Source: Methylococcus capsulatus str. Texas = ATCC 19069 (lineage in GTDB: Bacteria; Pseudomonadota; Gammaproteobacteria; Methylococcales; Methylococcaceae). From it: DNA of 64,000 nucleotides. Where the stretch lies: assembly GCF_000424685.1 (NCBI RefSeq), contig NZ_AUKJ01000023.1:1-64000 (forward strand), written 5' to 3'. A program made the position numbers and the translations under genes. The notes beneath the pieces are model-generated. The model was not told where the DNA came from and ran no database searches. It saw only the letters and a program-made list of their open reading frames with translations. This document shows, one piece after another, positions 10,005-18,500 of the stretch. Numbering within the stretch: the first letter of the stretch is position 1; each line of letters opens with the position of its first letter.

Positions 10005-11206
10005 TTCCTTTTCCCCTCCCCACTCTCCAACCGCCGCTCGATCCGCTCCAGCGCCTGCACACCCTCCGCATTCTCAGCCAGTCGGCCTTTTACAAACCGA
10101 TCAAAATCCGACTCGACCCGCTGCGTCTTGTTGAACTCGGCGTATTCGGCCAGCGCCTTCTCGTCCGCCTGCTTTTTGCTCACCCGCCCGCGCCCTTCGA
10201 GCACGCGGTATTCGTTGAAGTCGAGGAACTTATCCACGGCGGCGACGAACTCGGCCATGTTGAAGAGCCGCCGGTTTTCGAGCAGGTTTTCGATGTAATC
10301 GAAAAAGCCCGAAACGCTGCGTTCCAGGCGCTTGATTTCGGGCTCGGAAAGGTAATTCTTGGCAACGGTCACGTCCGAGGGCAGGATGCGCCCAGCAGGG
10401 GCATTCTTCCAGGTGGTGAGCCCCATGTTGGGCGCGGCGCGGTCGGCCTTGGCGTGGATGATCTCGGCGGCGATCTGCCCGGTGATGGCGTAGTGGAACT
10501 TGTTCTGCACCGTGGCGAAAAAGTCCTGGGTGATTTCGCTTTTCGGGTCGTAGTCGATGCTGCACTCGGCGAAGATGTCGGTGATCTGCTGCCAGATGCG
10601 CCGCTCGCTGGCGCGGATGGCGCGCACCCGCTCCAGAAGCTCGCGGAAGTAGTCTTCGCCGAAGACCTGCTTGCCCTGTTTTAGGCGTTCATCGTCGAGG
10701 ACGAAGCCTTTTTTGATGTATTCCTTGAGCACGCCAGTGGCCCAGATGCGGAACTGGGTGGCGCGGCGGGAGTTGACGCGGTAGCCCACGGCGATGATGG
10801 CGTCGAGGTTGTAGTATTCGAGCGCACGCCGCACCTGTCTGCCCCCTTCGTTTTGAACCGTTTCCATTTTGGAAACAGTTGCCTCCCGGGCGAGCTCGCC
10901 GGACTCGAAGATGTTCTTGAGGTGCTTGGAGATGGCCGGCACGCCGACGCCAAAGAGCTCAGCCATGTGCGCGAGCGTCAGCCAAAGGGTCTCGGCCTGT
11001 ACCAGCACGCGCACTTTGACGCTTTCATCCTGGGCGGTGTAGAGCAGGAACGGGGTTTCGCCCGGAGCGGGTGATAGGGCGCCGGGGTTCGGGGCGGTAG
11101 TCGGTGGCTTGCGGCTCTCAAGAAACTCGTCGGGCCGCCCCAAGAGTTTCTTGGCCCCCTCGGGGGGCGAATCCGACCGAAGGGAGGAGTCGGGGGCGGT
11201 GCTCAT
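10001..11206 (-). CDS. RhuM-family (virulence-protein-like) DNA-binding protein between hsdM and hsdS
   Basis: 401 aa. The first ~50 residues are low-complexity (Pro, Ser, Gly) and not part of the family. The RhuM region follows: LWLTLAHMAELFGVGVPAIS (a helix-turn-helix), then ALEYYNLDAIIAVGYRVNS and TQFRIWATGVLKEYI, the most conserved family segments, and a basic C-terminus. RhuM was first named in a Salmonella pathogenicity island; homologues are common passengers of type I R-M loci, yet their biochemical role is unknown. GGAGGGCGT precedes the ATG, which overlaps the hsdM stop (11203-11206), and the gene in turn overlaps hsdS. A regulatory or toxin-like role is inference only. Confidence 0.85.
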   Translation of the reverse strand: MSTAPDSSLRSDSPPEGAKKLLGRPDEFLESRKPPTTAPNPGALSPAPGETPFLLYTAQDESVKVRVLVQAETLWLTLAHMAELFGVGVPAISKHLKNIFESGELAREATVSKMETVQNEGGRQVRRALEYYNLDAIIAVGYRVNSRRATQFRIWATGVLKEYIKKGFVLDDERLKQGKQVFGEDYFRELLERVRAIRASERRIWQQITDIFAECSIDYDPKSEITQDFFATVQNKFHYAITGQIAAEIIHAKADRAAPNMGLTTWKNAPAGRILPSDVTVAKNYLSEPEIKRLERSVSGFFDYIENLLENRRLFNMAEFVAAVDKFLDFNEYRVLEGRGRVSKKQADEKALAEYAEFNKTQRVESDFDRFVKGRLAENAEGVQALERIERRLESGEGKRK

Positions 11207-12783
11207 ACGCCCTCCACGCCCAGCGCCTTGAGGTGCTCGCGCATGCGGGCGCGGACGTCGGCAAGCTCCCGTTCGAGCTGTTCGATTTCGCGCTGCACGG
11301 CGGCGACGTCGATTTCTTCCTCCTCCTCAAAGGTGTCGACGTAACGCGGGATGTTGAGGTTGAAGTCGTTTTCGGCGATCTCGTCGAGTGAAGCCACGTA
11401 GGCGTACTTGTCGACCTTGCGCCGTGCGGCCACCGTCGAGACGATCTTCTGAAAGTGCGCTTCGGAGAGCTGGTTCTGGTTCTTGCCGGGGATGAACTCG
11501 CGGCTCGCGTCCACGAACAGCACGTCGCGCACATCCTCACGCGGGCCGCCTTTTTCGCGGGCGCGGTCAAAGAGCAGGATGGCCACCGGGATGGAGGTGG
11601 TGGGAAACAGGTTGCCCGGCAGGCCGACGACGGCATCGAGCAGGTTTTCCTCGATCATGGCGCGGCGGATGCGCCCTTCGGCGCCGCCGCGAAAGAGCAC
11701 GCCGTGCGGCACGACCACGGCCACCCGGCCTTCCTGCGGCAAGGCGCGCTCGATCATGTTGGTGATGAAGGCCCAGTCGCCCTTGGACTTGGGCGGCACG
11801 CCGCGCCAGAAGCGGTTGAAACGGTCGTGGTCGGCGTGCTCCGCGCCCCATTTGTCCAGCGAGAACGGCGGGTTGGCGACCACCACATTGAACTTCATCA
11901 GCCGGTCGCCCTCGATCAGCGCCGGGCTGTTGAGGGTGTCGCACCATTCGATGCGGGCGGCGTCCTTGCTGTGGATGAACATGTTCATCCGCGCCAGCGC
12001 CCAAGTGGCGCCGTTGACCTCTTCGCCAAATAGCGCGTAGTTCTGGCTGCCCTGCGCCTCGACCCACTGCGCGGCTTCGATCAGCAAGCTGCCCGAGCCG
12101 CAGGAGGGGTCGCAGATGCGGTCGCCCGGCTTGGGGTTGGCCAGCGCGGCCAACAGCCGCGAGACCATCTTGGGGGTGTAGAACTCGCCGGCCTTCTTGC
12201 CGGCATCCGAGCCGAAGCGTTCGATGAGGTAGATGTAAGTGTTGCCGATGACGTCTTCGGACACGCGCGAAGGGCGCAGGTCGAGCTTGGCGAAGTCCTC
12301 CAGCAGGGTTTTGAGGCGGCGGTTGCGGTCTTTGGCCTTGCCGAGGTTGGCCTCGCTGTTGAAGTCGATGTTGCGAAACACCCCTTCGAGCTTGGCCTTG
12401 TTGGCGTCCTCGATGTGGTCGAGCACGATGTTGACCAGCTCGCCGATGTTGGGCTCGTTGCGGCGCTCGTACAGCGCATGGAAGTCGCCCAGGAAGCGGT
12501 CGATGCCCCGGCTCTTGCCGGTCTGCGGATCGTCTTCCTTCAGCTCGACATAGGGAAGGATGAAGCGCTCGCGCTCAAGCTTGCGGCGGATGCGCTCGTC
12601 GTCATCACCGTACTGCGCTTTGTATTCAGCGTAATGGTCGTTCCACAGGTCGCTGATGTACTTCAGGAACAGCATCACCAAGATGTAGTCCTTGTACTGC
12701 GCGGGATCGATCACGCCCCGGAAGGTGTCGCACGCCGCCCAGGCGGTGGCGTTGACTTCCTGTTGAGACAGCTTTTCGGTCAC
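11203..12783 (-). CDS. hsdM: Type I restriction-modification DNA adenine methyltransferase subunit M
   Basis: 526 aa, full length. N6-adenine methyltransferase that protects host DNA and forms the M2S core of the complex. The N-terminal helical HsdM_N domain (about 10-150) is followed by the Rossmann-like domain with the SAM-binding motif DPSCGSGSLL (from D225) and the catalytic NPPF (304-307). The start is GTG, chosen because AGGAG lies seven bases upstream. It is the first member of the tightly overlapped block that ends at the protease gene, 56 bp after the DUF2188 gene. No defects are visible, so an active methylase is expected. Confidence 0.95.
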   Translation of the reverse strand: MTEKLSQQEVNATAWAACDTFRGVIDPAQYKDYILVMLFLKYISDLWNDHYAEYKAQYGDDDERIRRKLERERFILPYVELKEDDPQTGKSRGIDRFLGDFHALYERRNEPNIGELVNIVLDHIEDANKAKLEGVFRNIDFNSEANLGKAKDRNRRLKTLLEDFAKLDLRPSRVSEDVIGNTYIYLIERFGSDAGKKAGEFYTPKMVSRLLAALANPKPGDRICDPSCGSGSLLIEAAQWVEAQGSQNYALFGEEVNGATWALARMNMFIHSKDAARIEWCDTLNSPALIEGDRLMKFNVVVANPPFSLDKWGAEHADHDRFNRFWRGVPPKSKGDWAFITNMIERALPQEGRVAVVVPHGVLFRGGAEGRIRRAMIEENLLDAVVGLPGNLFPTTSIPVAILLFDRAREKGGPREDVRDVLFVDASREFIPGKNQNQLSEAHFQKIVSTVAARRKVDKYAYVASLDEIAENDFNLNIPRYVDTFEEEEEIDVAAVQREIEQLERELADVRARMREHLKALGVEGV

Positions 12784-12839
12784 GTCGTGCTCCTTGATGG
12801 TTCTGGGCGGGGGGCTGCGGCGCCCCCCACTTTTTCCTG

Positions 12840-13082
12840 TCAGCCGGGAATCTTCTTGGGGTCGTTGCCGTGGCTGTCGGACTGACTGATCTTCCCGTCG
12901 CGGTTGTGGATCTTCAGTTCCGATCCCTCGCGCTGACTCATGCGCCGTGCGGCGTCAATGGCTTCCTGCTTGGTGTCGTGGTGAGATCCGGCGCGGCTCG
13001 CCCCGCCGCGCTTGTTGTCCCACCCGCCCTTGGGGTTCGGCACCACGTGCCGCGTGTTGCTGGAAGAAGCCTTGTTGGCCAT
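12840..13082 (-). CDS. DUF2188-domain small protein
   Basis: 80 aa, basic, no signal or membrane segment. The pattern NTRHVVPNPKGGWDNKRGGA, then HHDTKQEAIDAARRMSQ and ELKIHNRDGKI fits the DUF2188 family of short proteins of unknown function, which are often tied to mobile or defence loci. The start at ATG is preferred over a longer reading because GAGGTGG lies just upstream. It sits between a half-length HsdS gene (84 bp) and hsdM (56 bp) on the same strand. Its job in the locus is unknown. Confidence 0.8.
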   Translation of the reverse strand: MANKASSSNTRHVVPNPKGGWDNKRGGASRAGSHHDTKQEAIDAARRMSQREGSELKIHNRDGKISQSDSHGNDPKKIPG

Positions 13083-13166
13083 AATCGCCACCTCAAACGT
13101 TGTGTTGAACGACGTGCCGGTCTGAGCAGGTCCAGTACCCAGACCGGCTTCCTTACCCGCCAAACA

Positions 13167-13745
13167 TCAGCGGGCCTCCTCTGCGCTACGCAGCAGGATC
13201 CCTTCGAGTAGCGCCTTGCGGCGCCCCCTCAATTCCTCCAGCAAAGCGGCCTCGCGCGACGCCAGCTGCGCGACTTCCACGATCCGCCGCTGTTTCTCCA
13301 GTGGCGGCAGCACCACCTCGAGCTGGTCGAGCGCCCCCTTGCCAATCATCCTCACCGACGTTCCTGCCGCCTGCGCGGCAAGCGTGGCCTGCGTGGACGG
13401 GTGGTTGATGAACCACTGCAGGTAGGCAGGCTCGACGACATCCGTCTGCGGCCGGATCAGCAGCATTGGGGCGGCCAGCACCGCGCGACCAAGGCCACCC
13501 CCGGCCAGCGCCGCCGAGTTGGTCACTCCCCGCGACCGGAACAGCAGATCTCCCGCCTGCACCAGGTGGCGATCCTTCAGATCGGGCATCTGGACGCGGA
13601 CCAGCCCCTCAGGGTGGAGGAGGTTGGCGTCATCGATGTCCTTCATCTGAATCACGGCGACATCGCCCTGCGCGTCCGCCTCCAAACGGCTGCGGAACGA
13701 GTAGCCCATGCGCACTTCGGCGATGGTGGCGAGCGTCATCTTCAT
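13167..13745 (-). CDS. Half-length HsdS-like specificity protein (single recognition domain)
   Basis: 192 aa, about half a normal HsdS. One target-recognition domain (TLATIAEVRMGYSFRSRLEA through GKGALDQLEVVLPPLEKQRR) is followed by one C-terminal coiled spacer (IVEVAQLASREAALLEELRG). The C-terminal motif 'hydrophobic-P-P-L-x-x-Q-R' is intact. Half-subunits can dimerise to make a palindromic-target specificity in some type I systems; this copy could do so, serve as a reservoir for recombination with the full hsdS, or be a remnant. It heads the minus-strand series, 37 bp from a decayed pseudogene, and has no clear Shine-Dalgarno sequence. Functionality is uncertain. Confidence 0.75.
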   Translation of the reverse strand: MKMTLATIAEVRMGYSFRSRLEADAQGDVAVIQMKDIDDANLLHPEGLVRVQMPDLKDRHLVQAGDLLFRSRGVTNSAALAGGGLGRAVLAAPMLLIRPQTDVVEPAYLQWFINHPSTQATLAAQAAGTSVRMIGKGALDQLEVVLPPLEKQRRIVEVAQLASREAALLEELRGRRKALLEGILLRSAEEAR

Positions 13746-13781
13746 TTATCAGTAATCGCGTTTCTGTGTTCTATAGCGAAT

Positions 13782-15420
13782 CTAGGGGAATGGTAGATGT
13801 TGCGCCTCATCTGTCAAGCGCTGTAAAGGGATTACTGGATTGGCGATTCGACCCTGCGCCGATCCCCGTATGTCGGCCTGGGCGTGCCGCCATCCATGCC
13901 CAGCTGCAGAGGTGTCATGCGAGCGCTGCTCCCCCTCGGCGCAAACGCTGTCCACGAGCGACGCGACCTCGTGCAAGAAGGAGTTGCGATCCGGCGAAGG
14001 CGTCACGTCGGGAATCGGCACCGCCCGGTCGTAGATCTGCTCGCCGATGATCGTCGCGCGCGAAGCTCGAGCTCCGGCCTGCCTCGTTGAACGCGGATTG
14101 CCACTCCGTCATGCGCTCGGCCCGGACGCGCTTGGTTGCAAGATCCATTGTCCTCGCCGACGGCGCGTTGGTCAGACTGTCGAAAACTTGCTGCTTCTCA
14201 GCGTCATTAGCCGGTTCGCCGGGTCCCATCGCAGCGGGTTCTGCAGAAGAACGTAGAGCCTGTCCTGAAGCTGCTTGCGAAGGTCGGCAACCGGCTTGAG
14301 GTTGTCGTACTCGTCTCCGAGCCCCGGGGTTTCCAGTCGGTGGCTCAATGCCCAGATACGCTTCCAGTGCTCCTTGCTGACGCCCGGCTTGTAGGCGAGG
14401 CCGCCATGCGTCGTGGAAGCTCTCGGCTGCGTTCTTTACGGCCAGGACGAGGTTCATCCGGTTGTAAACCGGCTTGGCCTGCACCGGGGCCGGCTTCTCA
14501 ACGATGTTGTCGATGGCCGTCAGCAAGGAGCTGGAGTTGACCGACAGTCCGCTTGTGTGACTTCTTCGTCGGGTCGAGGGATGCATCGATTCCGCCTACG
14601 AAGAAGCAGGCCTCCTTCAACCTCGAGCGAAGAGCGCGCTCGGCGAAAGGGCCGAGTTCCTCGCCAATCGAGGCCAGGACGTGTTGCTCCCTGTCGGCAG
14701 CGTTGCCGAGGTTGTCACCCTTGACCTCCTCAAAGTGCGTGAACATCAAGAGCAACTTGCTGGCGCTTCCAGAGGTGATCATCTCCTTCATCGCAGCGAC
14801 AGGCGCTGCGTGCATGGGCTGAACGGCGTTGTCCACAAGGACGATGGCGTCAGCGGCTTCGATGCGTCGGGTCAGCGACGTCGAGATGGCCGCCACGGAC
14901 TTCGGGGTATGCCCCAACCCCTCACCATCTAGCAGCACCAGCTTCGGTTGCTGCCCGTTGTTCCACTTGGGCAGGAACGGGCCCGCAACCCAAACGCCGT
15001 TGACCAGCGGTGTCAGCAGCCGGCCAAAACGAGGCTTATGGTTACTGGAGAAGCGGGTCACCGTCTTGATGAATGCTTCGCGGTCTTCGGTCTCCCAGCA
15101 CCACGACTGCGGACACCCCTGCTTGTTGCGGCGTACCGTGCCGTCGGTCAGCAGGGCGAAGCGAAGCTCGATCTCGTCCATGATCTCATCGCTGATGCGA
15201 TGAAACTCGTCATCTTCGCGAAGCCGGCGATCAAGCTCTTCCTCGAACAGCTCATCGACGACTCGCTGATCCTTTTCGTCAATGGCGCCAAGCTCGGTCT
15301 TCAGTTGGCCGCCGTGGCGGGCCGCGATGGCGCGCAACGCGGTCAGGGTCTTGCTCAACAGCGTGGGTGGCTTCGAGATCGATCGCGCCATCGGCCCCGG
15401 CTTCCTCGGGCGGATCGGCG
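13782..15420 (-). pseudogene. Decayed GTPase/dynamin-like ATPase gene with multiple frameshifts and no N-terminal P-loop
   Basis: Coding similarity moves between frames on the minus strand. From about 15350 to 14560 the frame gives helical segments and then GTPase-like signatures KLVLLDGEGLGHTPK (G3-like) and LLLMFTHFEEVKGDN (G4-like). The frame then shifts near 14555 (into SGLSVNSSSLLTAIDNI), near 14400 (into YKPGVSKEHWKRIWALSHRL), near 14225 (into NDAEKQQVFDSLTNAPSAR) and near 14060 (into VTPSPDRNSFLHEVASLVD), ending at 13782. At least four frameshifts make it a pseudogene. The P-loop expected upstream of G3 is missing: sequence before about 15350 belongs to another gene. The family assignment is tentative; no standard name is offered. 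Confidence 0.7.
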
Positions 15421-15545
15421 TCGTCGTACCGCGCCGACCAGAATGCGGCGAAGTCCTCCGGCGGGTCGGGCGGTTCCACCCGGAGCAGCTGGTCGAGGGA
15501 AAACCCGTAGGTCGGATCGAACGGGTAGCAATGGCTGAAAGGCAT
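15350..15545 (-). pseudogene. 5' fragment of an acetylxylan-esterase-like alpha/beta hydrolase gene, cut at the island junction
   Basis: An ATG 27 bp after the NRPS stop opens a frame beginning MPFSHCYPFDPTYGFSLDQL, then PPDPPEDFAAFWSARYDDA. This resembles the N-terminus of acetylxylan esterase/cephalosporin deacetylase-type hydrolases, which have a PxxFxxFW motif. The similarity stops after some 45 residues, well before any nucleophile Ser, and the frame runs into unrelated sequence. From about 15350 the GTPase-like pseudogene occupies a different frame. The simplest reading is that insertion or deletion of the island truncated a gene that was cotranscribed with the NRPS. The breakpoint is only bracketed (about 15350-15440). 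Confidence 0.6.
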
Positions 15546-15572
15546 GGTTTCCGGCGCGGTGGGGGAGCGGGG

Positions 15573-18500
15573 TCAGCGCCCGCTGCTCCCCGGGGGACGC
15601 GCCCGGCGCCGCAGTTCGTCGGCCAGCGTGCGGACGTGCGGTTCGCCGAGCAGGGTGTAATGGTTGCCGGGCACTTCCACGACGTCGATTTCCTCCGCCA
15701 GTCCATTCCAGCCGAGCAGCGGATCGTCCAGGGCGGTGGCGGCCTGCTGGCGGGCGCGGAACAGCGTGAGGGTGCCGGGATAGAAGCCGGGTACGTAGCG
15801 GTGGGCGGCCTTGACGTTCGCGGCTTTCATCTCCTCCAGCGGGCGGACGCCGGCCCGGCCGGGCGCCAGTCGTGCGTCGAGGCACCGTTTCGCCCACTGC
15901 ATCTTGTCGCACAGGAACCGCAGCTTGTCCGCGGTGCCGAGTTTCAGGAAATGGACGGTGAGACGGAGCAGCTTGGTGCCGAAACCGGGGGCGTCCGCCG
16001 CGCGGTTCCAGTTGTCGAAATTCGCCACCAGCGCGACCTCCTCTCCCATGGCGTGGAGCTGGCGGGCCATTTCGAAGGCGATGATGCCTCCCATGGAGTG
16101 GCCGCCGATCCAATACGGCCCTTTCGCCTGGACGGCCTTGATTTCCGAGATGTAGAGGCGGGCCAGGCACTCGACGTCGGCGCCGATCATGGCGTCCTCG
16201 CCTTCATCCATGCCGGGCGACTGGATGCCGTAGACGTTGAAGTCGGCTTTCAGTAATTCAGCCAGGGCGTGGTACCAGTGCACGCTGCCGCCCACGCCGT
16301 GGACGAGGAAAAGCGCGGGCCCCCCGGCGGCCTCCAGGTTCAGGGGAACGATGTGGGTGTGCGGAGTCTCCGTATCGCCTCCGCCGTCGATGAGCGCCGC
16401 CAGTTGTTCGACCGTCGCGGCCCTCGCCAGGGCGGCGAACGAAAGCCGTCGGCCGCAAACGAGTTCGATGCGGGTGAGGAGTTGGAAGGCGCGCAGGGAA
16501 TCGCCGCCCATGGTGAAGAAGTTGTCCCGGATGCCGATCGAACGTGCCGGGAAGATTTCCTGGAAGATCCCGGCGAGTTTCCGCTCGGTGTCATTGCGGG
16601 GGGCGTCGGTGCCGCCGGCTGCCGGGGCTGGCACTGCCGGGTCGGGCAGTGCCTCGCGGTCCAGCTTGCCACCCGGCGTGAGCGGGAATTCCGCCATGGC
16701 TACGAAGGCTTGAGGGATTTCGTGCTCCGGTAGGGTGGCCCGCAGGAACGCCTCCAGTTCGTTGGCGCCGAACCGGCGTCCCGGTGCCGGAACGACGTAG
16801 GCGGCGAGGTATTTCCCGCCCGCCGTTTCGAGCGCCTTCACCGCGGCCTGGGCCACGCTCTCATGACGCTCGATCGCTGCTTCGATTTCGCCCGGTTCGA
16901 CGCGGAAGCCGCCGATCTTGACCTGGTTGTCGCTGCGTCCCAGGAAATACAACTGGCCGTCCGCGCCATAACGCACCAGATCGCCGGTACGGTACATCCG
17001 GGCTTCGGGGTCACCGACGAACGGCTCGGGGACGAAGGCCGCAGTGGTGAGTTCGGGACGCCGCAGGTAGCCTTTAGCCACCCCGGCGCCGCCGATGTAC
17101 AGTTCGCCCGGGACGCCGATGGGCACCGGTTTCAGGTGGCGGTCGAGCACATACAGCCGGACGTTGTCGATGGGCCGGCCGATCGGAGGATCGGTTAGAG
17201 GCAGACCGGAGGGTAAAGGCGACGGCTGATACACCGTTGCAGTGACCGTCGTCTCCGTCGGTCCGTAGCTGTTGAGCCAGGTGACGCGGGCTGCGCCGGG
17301 CAGCCGGTTCCAGGCCTCCAGCATGGCGCCGGAGGCCTTTTCCCCGCCGACCACCGTCAGTCTCAGCTTGGCTGGCAGTACTCTGCCGCTTGCGGTGAGT
17401 CCGCGTACCAGTTCGTTCCAGAATGCCGTGGGAATGTCGAACACAGTGATGCCTTCGCGGTCGGCCCAGTCCAGGAATTCGTGCACCGAATGACCCTGGC
17501 TCTCGTCGCGGAATACGACCGTGCCGCCGGCGTACAAGGTCGGGTAAATCTCCTCCACGCAGATGTCGAAACTCAGGGAGGCATACTGCAGGACCCGGTC
17601 TCCCGGCGCCAGGTCGTAGCGGCGACGTATCGCCGCGCACAGGTTGACGATGCCGCGATGCGTGACCATCACGCCCTTTGGCTGGCCCGTCGAACCGGAG
17701 GTATACATCAGATAGGCGATGTCGTCCGGCCCGACCGGGCATGGCGGCGCTTCGTCCAGGCCGTCGCCATCGGTTGCCCGGTCGGCATCCAGTCTCAGCA
17801 GTTCGATGCCGGGAAGGCGAAGCGCATCGGCCAGGGCGTTCCGGGTCAGTACGATCCGGGCGCCCGAGTCCTCGAGCATGTAGGCGAGCCGGTCTTCGGG
17901 ATAGGCGGGGTCCAGCGGCAGGTAGGCGCCGCCGGCTTTCAGCACGCCGAAGAGGGCGACCGCCAGTTCGCAACTGCGGTCGAGCAGCAGGGCGACCACG
18001 GAACCGGGCCCCACGCCTTCGTTCAGCAAAAACGCCGCCAGGCGATTCGAGCGCCGTTCCAGCTCGCCGTAACTGAGACGTTGGTTTCCTCTCTGGACTG
18101 CGATGGCATCGGGTGTGTGGCGTGCCTGCGCGGAGAAAAGCTCACCCAGGGTGACCTGAGGGTAATCGGCACGCGTGTCGTTCCATTCCACCGTGAGGCG
18201 CCGCAGCTCGTCGTCGGGAAGAGTGCGGAGGTCCGCGAGTCTGCCATCGGTGCAGGCCGTCAGGCTTTCGAGGATCGTCAGGAGTTGTTGCAGCATACGC
18301 TCGACCGTGTCGTCCTCGAACAGGCGACGGTCGTATTCGATCTTCAGCAGCAGGCCGTCGGCGAGGTAGCCCGCCAGGATGAGGTGGTCGGTCTGTTCTT
18401 TCAATTCGAACTGGCGCTTGTCCCAGTCGCCACCTCGGGACTTCACCACGTGGTAGTTCTCGAAAACCACGATGGTGGTGAACAGTGGCATGCCGGACGG

